From positions 1 to 64,000 of the forward strand of contig CALUZW010000011.1 in assembly GCA_944325415.1 (NCBI GenBank): DNA of 64,000 nucleotides. The letters are read 5' to 3'. Source of the DNA: an uncultured Bacteroidales bacterium (GTDB lineage Bacteria; Bacteroidota; Bacteroidia; Bacteroidales; UBA11471). The stretch's first letter is position 1; each line of letters opens with the position of its first letter. The notes under the pieces are model-generated. The model searched no databases, was not told the DNA's origin, and worked only from the letters and a program-made list of their open reading frames with translations. This document shows positions 25,867 to 34,871 of this stretch, in pieces. Made by a program: the position numbers and the translations under genes.

Positions 25867-27972
25867 TTAGCGTTTGTTCTCGGCGTTGAATACTTTCAGC
25901 CCGTTTTTCAGGAATTCGAGATAGGCGGGAACATCTTCCTTGTAGGAGTAGGAGGGACCTACGGGTTCGCCCTTGGTGTCGAGCAGCACATAGAACGGCT
26001 GTGCGTTGGCGCCGAACTTATGGCGTTGCAGGTAGCTCCAACGGTCGCCTACGGTGTAGAGAGTACGGGTCTTGCCATACTCCTCGATTTTTATCGGTTC
26101 GGGAAGAGCCTCCTTGTCGTCGACCATGAGGGTGATGAGTACATAGTCGTTTTCGATGACATCTTTTACGGCGGGGTCGGTCCATACGGCAGCCTCCATT
26201 TTGCGGCAGTTTACACAGCCGTAGCCCGAGAAGTCTACAAGTACAGGTTTGTTCACTTTCTTGGCGTAGGCCATACCTTCATCATAATCCATGAATGCGG
26301 CGTGTACCTCGTCTTTGTAGAGATTGAAGTCCTGGGTCGACAACGGGGGAGCAAAGGCGCTGATGGCTTTCAGGGGAGCGCCCCACAGACCGGGAACCAT
26401 ATAGAGGGCAAATGCCAGTGAAATCATGGCCAGGAAGAGGCGGGGTACCGACACGTGTTGGGTCTCGCTGTCGTGAGAGAAGCGTATCTTGCCGAGCAGG
26501 TAGATGCCGAGCAGGGCAAAAATGATAATCCACAAGGCAACAAAAGCTTCACGGTCGAGAATGTGCCAGCCGTAGGCGAGGTCGGCAACCGAGAGGAATT
26601 TCAGGGCAAAGGCCAATTCGAGGAAGGCTAGTACCACCTTGACCGAGTTGAGCCAGCCACCCGAGCGCGGCAGCGATTGCAGCATCGAGGGGAAAATGGC
26701 AAACAGGGCAAAGGGAATGGCCAGAGCCAGAGCGAAGCCGAACATACCGATGGCCGGGCCGATGGCTACGCCCATCGAGGCAGCCTGTACCAGCAGGGTG
26801 CCGATGATGGGACCGGTGCAGGAGAACGATACCAGAGCCAGGGTGAAGGCCATGAAAAAGATACTCAACAGTCCGCTGGTCGAGTCGGCCTTGCTGTCGA
26901 GTTTCGTAGTCCACGAAGCGGGGAGAGTCAGTTCAAAAGCTCCGAAGAAGGAGATGGCAAATACCACCAGCAGGGCAAAGAACAAGATGTTGAAGACGGC
27001 GTTCGTTGCGAGGCTGTTGAGGGCGCTGGCGCCGAAGATGGCGGTGATGAGCAGACCCAGACCCACATAGATAATGATGATGGCCAGTCCGTATATGATG
27101 GCATCGCGTATCGAGCGGCTGCGGTTGTTGGAGCGTTTCAGGAAGAAGCTCACCGTCATAGGAATCATGGGCCATACGCAGGGCGTGAGCAGAGCAAGCA
27201 GTCCGCCTACGAAGCCCGAGAAGAAGAGAAACCACAGTGAGGTGTCGGCCGAGGTAGTTGTCTCGCCACGGGCTTGCAGCTTGTCGATGACGGGCGACCA
27301 CAGGTCGGTGATTTCCGATTGGGGAGCCGGAGTAGTCTCGGCAGCAATCTCTTGGGCCGGTTGGGCTGCCGGCTCACTTTGGGTGGCGGCGGGTTGAGCA
27401 GCCGTCTTTACCGCGCTGCTATTTTTTTTTTCGGCAGGAGCAGTCTCCTTTTTTACCTCTTTTTTTACCTCCTTTTTAGGAGCAGCCTTTTGGGCGGCAG
27501 CAGCTACTTCGGCAGCCGAGAGTCCTTTCCCTGTGAATTCAAACTCTTCGTTGGTCGGGGGCAGACACGACTGGTCGTCGCAGCACATGTAGCGCAGGTA
27601 TCCTTTTACGGAGAAGGTTTCGCCGGTGAGTTTGATGCGTTGAATAAAGGTTACCTCTTTTTCGTACCAGTTGAGTTCCATGCCGAACGTTTCGTCGTAT
27701 TTGGTTATCAGGTTCGATGCCGAGGTTACGTTGCCTACCAGTTCAGCGCCTTCGACAGTAGTGAAGGTAAACGACGTGGGGGTAGGACCGTCTTCGGGAA
27801 TATTTATTCCGTAAACGTGCCAATGGTCGTCGATGGAGGCGGTAAATTGCAACTCTTTTTCTGTCTTAGACACGTCGGTTACGGAAAATTTCCAATGAAC
27901 CGGGTCTTGCATCTGCGCTTTTCCCAGACCGAAGGTCAGGAGTAGGCCGAGAAGGAAAATCAGTTTTTTCAT
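25867..27972 (-). CDS. dsbD: Thiol:disulfide interchange protein DsbD (protein-disulfide reductase)
   Basis: A 701-residue inner-membrane protein that carries electrons from cytoplasmic thioredoxin to periplasmic partners. It has a signal peptide (1-19), a periplasmic alpha domain (about 20-150, with the Cys pair in CCDDQSC at about 127-133), a Lys/Ala/Pro-rich linker (about 155-225), an eight-helix membrane core (about 240-530; LLTPCVWPMIPMT and SFSCTGPIIGT hold the membrane cysteines) and a C-terminal thioredoxin-like domain with GCVNCRKM (about 582-589). All three Cys pairs are present. The linker is longer than in E. coli. The gene runs opposite to folA. Confidence 0.94.
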   Translation of the reverse strand: MKKLIFLLGLLLTFGLGKAQMQDPVHWKFSVTDVSKTEKELQFTASIDDHWHVYGINIPEDGPTPTSFTFTTVEGAELVGNVTSASNLITKYDETFGMELNWYEKEVTFIQRIKLTGETFSVKGYLRYMCCDDQSCLPPTNEEFEFTGKGLSAAEVAAAAQKAAPKKEVKKEVKKETAPAEKKNSSAVKTAAQPAATQSEPAAQPAQEIAAETTPAPQSEITDLWSPVIDKLQARGETTTSADTSLWFLFFSGFVGGLLALLTPCVWPMIPMTVSFFLKRSNNRSRSIRDAIIYGLAIIIIYVGLGLLITAIFGASALNSLATNAVFNILFFALLVVFAISFFGAFELTLPASWTTKLDSKADSTSGLLSIFFMAFTLALVSFSCTGPIIGTLLVQAASMGVAIGPAIGMFGFALALAIPFALFAIFPSMLQSLPRSGGWLNSVKVVLAFLELAFALKFLSVADLAYGWHILDREAFVALWIIIFALLGIYLLGKIRFSHDSETQHVSVPRLFLAMISLAFALYMVPGLWGAPLKAISAFAPPLSTQDFNLYKDEVHAAFMDYDEGMAYAKKVNKPVLVDFSGYGCVNCRKMEAAVWTDPAVKDVIENDYVLITLMVDDKEALPEPIKIEEYGKTRTLYTVGDRWSYLQRHKFGANAQPFYVLLDTKGEPVGPSYSYKEDVPAYLEFLKNGLKVFNAENKR

Positions 27973-28048
27973 TGCTTTTTATTAGGCTGTGGTTATTTCT
28001 TTCTGTTTTTTCTTTTTCATTAGAGAAAAAAGAAAGAATGTTTATTTT

Positions 28049-29665
28049 TTAAAATTTCACGCCAAAGGTAAGAATTATATTGTTATTTTTCGTTATCAGA
28101 TGCGCTTTTTCCGAGCCAGAAATGTTTTTATCGGGAATTGCCGAGTAGGCCATGACCTCGTCGCTGGTGCGGCGGTGCAGGTAAGCCACGTCGATGTAGG
28201 CGTGTTTGAAGCGGTATCCTATGCCGCCCGAGTAGTTGTTTTTGGTGCGGCTCAGCGAGTAACTGGGCAGGGTGCCTGCTGTGGGTACATAACTGGTGTT
28301 GTCGAGCCATTCGTCCGAGACGGGCGATGATGTAAACGAGTATCCGACCCGAAGACTCAGTTGCGGGGTGACGCGGTATTCACCGCCGAGTCGTACCGTA
28401 TGGGTGTTTTTCAGATAGTTGCGTATGTCGTCGTTGTCGTAGGCATAGGTCTGTTCATAACCGTTGTCGTCGCTCAGTTTCATGCGGGAGTAGGCCGTGT
28501 ATTCGTAGTCGGCACTTACGATGGCTTTGTAGCCTATCTGGTAGGAGGTACCCACCATGAAGCGCAGGGGGGTGCGCAGCGAGAAGTGCTGGGTCGATAC
28601 CGGGGTGTTGCTTTGTGAGCGAGCCTGGGTCTCTATCTGATTTTCGAGGTAGACGTAGTTGTTGATGATGTCGCCGTAGCCATTGCGGCGCACCGAGTAG
28701 TAGGTGGGGGTGTGTATGGCAGCACCGATGCGCCATGAGTTGGTTACATAGGCAATGAGGCCGGCCTTGAAGTTAACACCCGTTCCGTTCAGTGTCAATT
28801 CGTTGTAGAGAGAGTATCCCGATGAGGTGATGGGGTAAAGCGTCGATTCGATTTCGGTCTCGCCGGTTGTCTGGTAGAGATTCTCGCCATAATCCGAGAC
28901 GAGCGTGTATTTAAGGTCGGTAATTCCGAGCCCGATGCCGAAGAATACACGGTCGGCCACATTTCCGCCGAAGTTGAAGGTGTATTCGTTGTTATAGCCG
29001 CTTTCCCGCACATCGAGGTATCCGTTGCCTGTGGTGCTTCCCTGCGAGAAGAGTCCGTAGTAGGTGTTGTTGGCTGCCGTTGCCGTGGGGGAGTAGGCCA
29101 TGAGGAAATTGTCATAGGCAAGAATATCGAGCCATGGTGCGCCGTTGTCGTAGGCACCGTTTGCGGTGAGCAGATTGTTGGGATTCTCGTTGCACAACCC
29201 TGCGATGGCGTTGGTGAGCGAACCGTTGAGTGAGTTGTAGCTGACGCGATAGTTGCGGGCATAGTTTTTCCGGCTGTTGTAAGCTACGCCGAAGTTGATG
29301 TTCCGTAACATCGAACCTCGGAGGTTGAATGTGCCGACAAAGCCAAGGTTGTCGAAGTTGACCCGCGTCTTGCTGTTGCGGCTGTTCCCGGGCAGGTTGT
29401 CTACGCGTGTCGACTGCGGCGATATGGTCAGTGTCGTTACCACTTCGTTGGAGCGGTACACGCCTATACCGGCCGGATTTTGCGACAGGGTGCTGATGTC
29501 GCCGCCGAGTGAGGTGAAAGCGCCTCCCATGCTGACGAAGCGGGCCGAGCCGATAAAGTCGGTGTCGGTCAGTTTCAAGGCCTCGACGGCCGACTGGGCC
29601 GATGCCTGGGCTGCAAATCCTGCGGCCAGGAGCAGCAGCCCTGTTTTCTGGAATATCTTGTTCAT
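28049..29665 (-). CDS. OmpP1/FadL-like outer-membrane transport protein
   Basis: A 538-residue outer-membrane protein with a signal peptide (1-23, AAQASAQ). The early region ARFVSMGGAFTSLGGDIST then LSQNPAGIGVYRSNE (about 41-72) is the Bacteroidales form of the FadL hatch signature (NPAG). Alternating barrel strands fill the rest and the chain ends in Phe (TFGVKF). FadL proteins admit hydrophobic molecules; Bacteroidales homologues are often labelled hemin receptors without evidence. It starts 42 bp after the aromatic-rich gene on the same strand. The substrate is unknown. Confidence 0.83.
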   Translation of the reverse strand: MNKIFQKTGLLLLAAGFAAQASAQSAVEALKLTDTDFIGSARFVSMGGAFTSLGGDISTLSQNPAGIGVYRSNEVVTTLTISPQSTRVDNLPGNSRNSKTRVNFDNLGFVGTFNLRGSMLRNINFGVAYNSRKNYARNYRVSYNSLNGSLTNAIAGLCNENPNNLLTANGAYDNGAPWLDILAYDNFLMAYSPTATAANNTYYGLFSQGSTTGNGYLDVRESGYNNEYTFNFGGNVADRVFFGIGLGITDLKYTLVSDYGENLYQTTGETEIESTLYPITSSGYSLYNELTLNGTGVNFKAGLIAYVTNSWRIGAAIHTPTYYSVRRNGYGDIINNYVYLENQIETQARSQSNTPVSTQHFSLRTPLRFMVGTSYQIGYKAIVSADYEYTAYSRMKLSDDNGYEQTYAYDNDDIRNYLKNTHTVRLGGEYRVTPQLSLRVGYSFTSSPVSDEWLDNTSYVPTAGTLPSYSLSRTKNNYSGGIGYRFKHAYIDVAYLHRRTSDEVMAYSAIPDKNISGSEKAHLITKNNNIILTFGVKF

Positions 29666-29707
29666 GATAGTATGTTCTTAAATAGTTCCCTTGCTTTTAT
29701 CTTTTGT

Positions 29708-30823
29708 TTACCGGCGACTACGGCTTCCGCCGCTGCTGCTACGGCTGCTGCCTACACTGCCCCGTGAGGTGTTGCTGCTTCCACTGCCGATGCTGCTTCC
29801 GCGAGAGGAACTGTTGTAGCTGGGCGTGTAGCTTTGGTTGTAGTTGCGTTGGGTCTCGATTTGCCGGGTCGAACTTTGCCGTTGTGACGACCGGGAGGTG
29901 TTACCCATTCTTACCCGCTGGTTTTGGGAGTTGATAATGACCCTGTTGTCGTTTGTACCTGTCGGTCTTGATACATTCTGGGTAGGCCGACGCGAACTCC
30001 AACCTCCGGGGCTGTATGAGGGTCTTGTCGTCGGGGTAGGACGGTAGTCGGGCCGGTGCGGTGGGCGATAGTGGGGGTAGTGGTGTGGATAGTAGTGATA
30101 GTGTGGATAGCTCCACCCCCATCCCCACCCGTAGGAGGGATAGCCCCAACCCCAATAGTAGGAGTGCCATCGCCATGACGGGCCCCAATAGCTGTACGGC
30201 GACCACATGTAGTCCCAGTACCAAGGGTTGGTCCAGGTGGGTGTTACATAGGCATAGGTCCCGTCGATATATACGTTCCAGTCCCAGGAGTTCAGGAAAT
30301 AGATTTCGTTGTATGCCGGGTCGGTGATATGTATGGTAAACCGCGGGTTGTGAAATTTGCGGATGCGCTCGGCATATTCGAGGTCGCTTTGCGTGCCGTA
30401 GAATCCGTTCAGGTAATAGCCATCATCTTCGAGATACGACGTGTCGTCGGCCGATGATGATTTCTGGTCGGTATATCTGCGGTTGTAGGCGTCGACGTCG
30501 TCAACGTTGTTCGACGCTTGTACACCGATACTTTCCTCGGCATAGCGACGGTTGTAGGTGTCGACATCCCAAAGACTGTCGGGCACGAAAGTCTCGCCCG
30601 TGGTCTCTTGTTTGGGGGTCATGGCAGCGGCCTTTTCAACTTCTGCCTGTTTTTTTTCAGCTTCGATGCGTTCTTTCTCGGCCTGTTTTTCTCTCTGTTG
30701 TCTGATTTCTTCGCGTGTGCTGGGGCGTATGTACAGGTCGTCCCAGTATTGTGATACGGCCGTCTCGGGCCACCAGAGCGCTATGACCAAGATGATAGAA
30801 AATATGCCATATAGATTTTTCAT
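29708..30823 (-). CDS. Exported Trp/Tyr/His-rich low-complexity protein
   Basis: A 371-residue protein with a signal segment (1-24, ending AVSQYW). Residues about 38-66 form a charged Glu/Lys/Gln helix. A structured middle (about 110-200) contains two related DTYNRRYAEE/DAYNRRYTDQ units near 88 and 110, and YLNGFYGT. The stretch at about 200-265 is extremely aromatic (repeated YWG, GWG and PHYHYY), with a His-rich segment; the last 100 residues are Ser/Arg/Gln-rich. No enzyme motif is visible. A surface-associated or metal-binding role is only a guess from composition. It is probably transcribed with the downstream FadL-like gene. Confidence 0.78.
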   Translation of the reverse strand: MKNLYGIFSIILVIALWWPETAVSQYWDDLYIRPSTREEIRQQREKQAEKERIEAEKKQAEVEKAAAMTPKQETTGETFVPDSLWDVDTYNRRYAEESIGVQASNNVDDVDAYNRRYTDQKSSSADDTSYLEDDGYYLNGFYGTQSDLEYAERIRKFHNPRFTIHITDPAYNEIYFLNSWDWNVYIDGTYAYVTPTWTNPWYWDYMWSPYSYWGPSWRWHSYYWGWGYPSYGWGWGWSYPHYHYYPHHYPHYRPPHRPDYRPTPTTRPSYSPGGWSSRRPTQNVSRPTGTNDNRVIINSQNQRVRMGNTSRSSQRQSSTRQIETQRNYNQSYTPSYNSSSRGSSIGSGSSNTSRGSVGSSRSSSGGSRSRR

Positions 30824-30903
30824 AACGAGCCTCCTTCCTTTTTCAGATTAGGACGTTTATCTTTTGATACAGAATTACCGATAAAGTTTAATGTGTCAGG
30901 AAA

Positions 30904-30911
30904 CAAAGATA
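30904..30911 (-). promoter_or_regulatory. Promoter -7 element before the aromatic-rich gene
   Basis: TATCTTTG on the minus strand, about 80 bases before the start at 30823, giving a long AT-rich leader. Confidence 0.45.
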
Positions 30912-30952
30912 GTTGTAAAGGACGAAAAATCTGATGATAAATAGTGAATAAA

Positions 30953-30988
30953 AACGAAAAACACCGGTATAAGCCGGCGTTTTTCGTT
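30953..30988 (-). terminator. Terminator after the HdeD gene
   Basis: A 14-pair stem with one mismatch (AACGAAAAACACCGG against CCGGCGTTTTTCGTT) and a 6-base loop, 23 bases after the minus-strand stop at 31011 and with T's on the minus side. Confidence 0.8.
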
Positions 30989-31010
30989 TTTTTAGGAATC
31001 GGAATGAGTG

Positions 31011-31571
31011 TCAGTTCCGCTTGCCCGGTTTCAGGTCTCTCGCGAAGATAATCAAGGTGATGCCCCAGTAGATGAAGACAAAGGCACACACATATACCAT
31101 GACTACCGATGCCATAAAAGGAGCAAAGAAGAAAAACAGCGAAGCGGCCAGCAGCAGAATACCGTTGAGCAGATAGAGTTGCCGGCCTTTGTAGCCTTTT
31201 TCGAGCGTAACGGCTGCGATGATGTTTTTGATGGCCCGGTATAGCAGAATGAATGCGAAGAAGTAGGGCAGTACGATTTCGCTCAATACCAGATTCCCTA
31301 CCAGTAGAAATCCGACGATGATGTCGAGAATACCGCCCGCTATCCACCAGCCCCAGCCCCGTTCGTGCCGGCCGGTGTCGCTCGAAATGATAAGTTCGAG
31401 AATTCCAAGTACAATTAAAGCCCAGCCCAGTAGCGACGATATGACCGAGAATCCGGTAAACGGTCGGGCTACCAGCCATATTCCGCAGGGAATCAATAGT
31501 ATACCAATCAGTAAGACGGCCCACCAGTAGCGGCTCTTTCCCCAAAAGGAGATTGTTGTCATTTCCATCAT
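31011..31571 (-). CDS. HdeD-family (DUF308) membrane protein
   Basis: A 186-residue inner-membrane protein with about six helices in three repeated hairpins, as in HdeD, an acid-resistance-associated protein of E. coli. Visible family features are the ARPFTGFSVISSLLGWALIVLG repeat (about 31-52, read in two parts) and GWWIAGGILDIIVGFLL. The function outside enterobacteria is not established. I use the ATG at 31571; a second ATG follows immediately, and the longer upstream frame is not membrane-like and crosses the intergenic region. Confidence 0.85.
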   Translation of the reverse strand: MMEMTTISFWGKSRYWWAVLLIGILLIPCGIWLVARPFTGFSVISSLLGWALIVLGILELIISSDTGRHERGWGWWIAGGILDIIVGFLLVGNLVLSEIVLPYFFAFILLYRAIKNIIAAVTLEKGYKGRQLYLLNGILLLAASLFFFFAPFMASVVMVYVCAFVFIYWGITLIIFARDLKPGKRN

Positions 31572-31764
31572 AAGCGTTATTTGTTTTAGGTAAGAATGTG
31601 TTTGTATATAAACAACAATCAGCCGGGAGTAAAGTTTATTTCTGCGGGCGCGGTTATTGCCGGTGCGCTCTTTTCTGCCGTTCAGAAAAGAGTCGCGAAG
31701 CCGATGTTGTCGATGTGTTAACAAAAATTATCGGTCGGGACGACATTTGCCGGCACTATCTCGT

Positions 31765-31772
31765 TACTTTTG
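31765..31772 (+). promoter_or_regulatory. Possible promoter -7 element before the PL11 gene
   Basis: TACTTTTG fits TAnnTTTG, 57 bases before ATG 31830. The nearest upstream TTTG (31746) is only 15 bases away, shorter than usual. Confidence 0.35.
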
Positions 31773-31829
31773 TTTTCCAAAGAGCTTTGAACCGAAATTT
31801 CAAAACTATTAACCGAAAGTATACTTATT

Positions 31830-33674
31830 ATGAAAAACATGAATCGAATGGCATTTGCCGTCATGATGTTGAGTACATTGGCGGCCGGTGCGTATGCGCA
31901 GGACACTCGCGAGAGAAACTATTATTATGAAATATTGGATCCTTCGCACGAGCCAAAGCCCCTTGTCGAAGGGTTTGCCCAGACACGCGTGAGCGAAACG
32001 CTCGACCGCGGGCTAACCCTTGCACCAGGCCAGAAAGAGGGTACACTCTACCTCTCGTGGCGTCTGCTCCAAAGCGATGCCCCTGACGTGGCATTCAACG
32101 TGTACCGCGAAGCCGGCGGAAAGACAAAGAAACTTAATCGCAAGCCCTTGAAAGCGACGACCGATTTTGTCGACCCTTCGCCGGTTGCCGGTGAGGCACG
32201 CTATCAAGTGGTTGCCGTTGACCGCAGGGGAAAGACACTTGACAAGTCGGCTTTTGTCGCTTATTCTCCCGAGAGTGTCAGAAATTACCGCTCGATAAAA
32301 CTCAACCGCTCGGTCAAGGCCGGAAAAGTGGCTGTGGCCGACTTGAACGGTGATGGCGTTTACGATTATATCATACGTACTCCCGAAAGTAATGTCGACC
32401 CCGGAATGCCTGGCGACCTCAACGGGAAAACCTATCAGATAGAGGCTTATCTCAGCGACGGTACCTTCTTGTGGTCGAAAGACCTGGGGCAGGGTATCGA
32501 GCCCGGTATCTGGTATTCGCCCTATGTGGTCTACGATTTCAATGGCGACGGAAAGGCCGAAGTGGCTTTGAAAACCGCTCCCGACGACGTGCAGCGCGAT
32601 GCCAAGGGGCGGGTCGATACCGGTGAAGAGTATCTTTCGGTACTCGACGGAATGGCCGGCCGTGAGATAGCCCGGGTTGACTGGCCCGAACGTAACTTCC
32701 GCTACGGCAATCTCATCCGCCGCAACCGTAACCAGATAGGCATGGCCTTTCTCGATGGAAAGACCCCCTATATCCTGGCCTGCCGGGGAACCTATAAGCT
32801 CATGGTGGTCGATGCCTGGCAGCTCAACGGTACGAAACTCGAACGTGCCTGGCGCTGGGACGGTGATGAGGAGAACCCCATCGTGCGCAGTATGGGAGCC
32901 CACAGTATGGTGTGCGGCGATGTCGACGACGATGGCCGCGACGAGATATTGCTGGGTTCGTGCATGCTCGACGACAACGGTACTTTGTTGTGGTCGGCCG
33001 GGCTGGGACATCCCGACAAGGCCTATCTCACCGACATAGATCCCTCTCGTCCCGGTATGGAGGTATTCCTCTGTCTTGAACCGTGGCACGACAACGGACG
33101 TGGTGTCTGCATGGTCGATGCCCGCACCGGACAACAGATATGGAATATCGGGCATAAGACGTTCCATGTAGGCGATGGTATGGTGGCCGACATTGATGCA
33201 ACACACCCCGGGCTTGAATGTTTTGCTCGCGAAGATAGAAAAGGGGGGACTACGGATAAATACCTGCTCGCGGCCGATGGTACCTATCTGAGCAAGAATG
33301 AAGGTGTTCCGCCCTGCCGCAACTGGGCCTGGTGGGATGCCGACCTGCTGCGGGAGACCTTTGCGGGTGATGACAACCGATGGGGGGCCGGTTCTTCGTC
33401 GCATGGCCGGGCACAGAGTGTTGTCAAGTGGCAGGGTGAGACGCTGACGCAAGGCATAGAGGGCGATATTCTGATGATTGCCGACCTTTATGGCGATTGG
33501 CGCGAAGAGGTGGTTACGGCTCTGCCGGGTGAGATACGCATCTACACCACCAATATTCCGGCCCGAGACCGTCGGGTTACACTCATGCAGGACCCGCTCT
33601 ACCGCAACTATGTGGCCCATCGTTCCATGGGCTATCCGCAGGCTCCTGTGCCCTCGTATTATCTGGGAGAGTAA
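31830..33674 (+). CDS. Rhamnogalacturonan lyase, polysaccharide lyase family 11
   Basis: A 614-residue exported enzyme with a signal peptide (1-23, AAGAYAQ). A small beta-sandwich (about 50-140, TLYLSWRLLQSD) precedes an eight-bladed propeller carrying calcium-binding DxNGDG loops (VADLNGDGVYDY at about 170, DFNGDGKAE at about 233) and a CGDVDDDGRDEILLGS variant at about 367. The layout and the closing MGYPQAPVPSYYLG match PL11, which cleaves the rhamnose-galacturonate backbone of pectin by beta-elimination. No susC/susD or regulator is adjacent. In context it complements the GH28 and GH127/146 enzymes elsewhere in the window. Confidence 0.92.
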   Translation: MKNMNRMAFAVMMLSTLAAGAYAQDTRERNYYYEILDPSHEPKPLVEGFAQTRVSETLDRGLTLAPGQKEGTLYLSWRLLQSDAPDVAFNVYREAGGKTKKLNRKPLKATTDFVDPSPVAGEARYQVVAVDRRGKTLDKSAFVAYSPESVRNYRSIKLNRSVKAGKVAVADLNGDGVYDYIIRTPESNVDPGMPGDLNGKTYQIEAYLSDGTFLWSKDLGQGIEPGIWYSPYVVYDFNGDGKAEVALKTAPDDVQRDAKGRVDTGEEYLSVLDGMAGREIARVDWPERNFRYGNLIRRNRNQIGMAFLDGKTPYILACRGTYKLMVVDAWQLNGTKLERAWRWDGDEENPIVRSMGAHSMVCGDVDDDGRDEILLGSCMLDDNGTLLWSAGLGHPDKAYLTDIDPSRPGMEVFLCLEPWHDNGRGVCMVDARTGQQIWNIGHKTFHVGDGMVADIDATHPGLECFAREDRKGGTTDKYLLAADGTYLSKNEGVPPCRNWAWWDADLLRETFAGDDNRWGAGSSSHGRAQSVVKWQGETLTQGIEGDILMIADLYGDWREEVVTALPGEIRIYTTNIPARDRRVTLMQDPLYRNYVAHRSMGYPQAPVPSYYLGE

Positions 33675-33696
33675 TTGAGAGTGTATGGAGAAATGG

Positions 33697-33730
33697 AAAG
33701 GGGCCGGGAAATTTTTCCCGGCCCCTTTTT
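33697..33730. terminator. Bidirectional terminator
   Basis: AAAGGGGCCGGGAAA pairs with TTTCCCGGCCCCTTT around a two-to-four base loop, with T's on both sides. It lies between the convergent PL11 and Ntn-hydrolase genes. Confidence 0.92.
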
Positions 33731-33733
33731 GCC

Positions 33734-34822
33734 TTATTTTATGGAGATTTGTTCTATGGGTTGCCGGTCGACTTTGTCGAGCGGTTTTACCTGATATTTG
33801 ACTTTCCCGAAATTGATGCTCTTCAAGTCGATGCAGCGTATGAGGCTGTTGTACATCGTGCGGTAGTAAATCCTGCGGTTTGTCGGGTCGGTAGCCGAGG
33901 TCCATTGAGTGGCGCTGGGAATATCGGTGGGTGTCTCGCCCTCGGAGAATTCGATGCCGATGGGAATGTCGAAATTATTGAGTATCTGGAAACACTGGCG
34001 CACCGTCTGCTCGGGGTTCTGTTGTACCGGAGCGGAGGTCTGGTAAAAAGCGGCCCGTACAAATCGCGACGGGGGGGTGATGTCGCCCGGCAGTCCGAGC
34101 ATACCGCTGCCCGCTCCGAACGACGAGAGCGTAATGTTGCCCAGTTTGTGGGCCGGGCTTGTGCCGGGAGCAAGGTTGACGTAGTTGTTGAGGTGTGTCA
34201 TCTGCCAGGCAAAGTCGGGTGAGTTGGTAAGCACGCCTAGGGGGCTGTCGTAGAATTGTACTTTCCCGCCGATAATTTCCAGTACGACCTGTCGGCCGCC
34301 GGCATCGGTGAAACGCCAGTGTACGGTCGAGGCCCGTGGGTCGATGGCGACGACACGCACCCGGTTTACCGCTTTCTTTACCTCATCGACCGTCTCACAT
34401 TCGCCGAGAATCCACGACACCAGTTGCAAATCGGCGATGCTTTTCGATTTCTGGGCCGGGTCGTAGGGCGCATACTGTCCGTAGCCGGGAAAATAGAAAA
34501 GCCCTGCCGACAATCCTGCCTCGTTGAGCCCTTCGGCTACAAACTCGTCTTGTTCGACAGCCAGTCCCACATATCCATACCGGGCCAGAAATGTCATGCC
34601 CTCTTTCTTCCCGTCGGGCAGATACGACGTCTGAGCGTGTCCTCTGGGCACGACGACATATCGGCTGTTGAGATTACTGCCGCCCCATTCGATGGTGCGG
34701 GCTACAATGGAGTTACCGGCTGCCGTTTTCAGGGTGATGCCGGTGCAGGCTTCTGAGGGAAGTACTTGCAGCGACAGGAGGGCTGCCGTCAGAAGTGGAA
34801 GAAACGTTTTGCCAAGAGTCAT
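33734..34822 (-). CDS. Choloylglycine-hydrolase-family Ntn hydrolase
   Basis: A 362-residue exported N-terminal nucleophile hydrolase that cleaves linear amide bonds. Signal cleavage between Ala25 and Cys26 (SEA/CTGITL) would expose Cys26 as nucleophile and free amine. Other family residues are Arg in VARTIEW (Arg18 equivalent), Asn in LTNSPDF (Asn175 region) and Arg in PPSRFVRA (Arg228 region). At the position of bile-salt-hydrolase Asp21 there is a Glu (R-T-I-E-W), seen in family branches not proven to act on bile salts. I would not call it a bile salt hydrolase. It is 49 bp downstream of ispG, same strand. Confidence 0.88.
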   Translation of the reverse strand: MTLGKTFLPLLTAALLSLQVLPSEACTGITLKTAAGNSIVARTIEWGGSNLNSRYVVVPRGHAQTSYLPDGKKEGMTFLARYGYVGLAVEQDEFVAEGLNEAGLSAGLFYFPGYGQYAPYDPAQKSKSIADLQLVSWILGECETVDEVKKAVNRVRVVAIDPRASTVHWRFTDAGGRQVVLEIIGGKVQFYDSPLGVLTNSPDFAWQMTHLNNYVNLAPGTSPAHKLGNITLSSFGAGSGMLGLPGDITPPSRFVRAAFYQTSAPVQQNPEQTVRQCFQILNNFDIPIGIEFSEGETPTDIPSATQWTSATDPTNRRIYYRTMYNSLIRCIDLKSINFGKVKYQVKPLDKVDRQPIEQISIK

Positions 34823-34871
34823 ATCAGAAATGTTTATGTTTTATTGTTAACCGATAACCGGGGGCGAAAGT

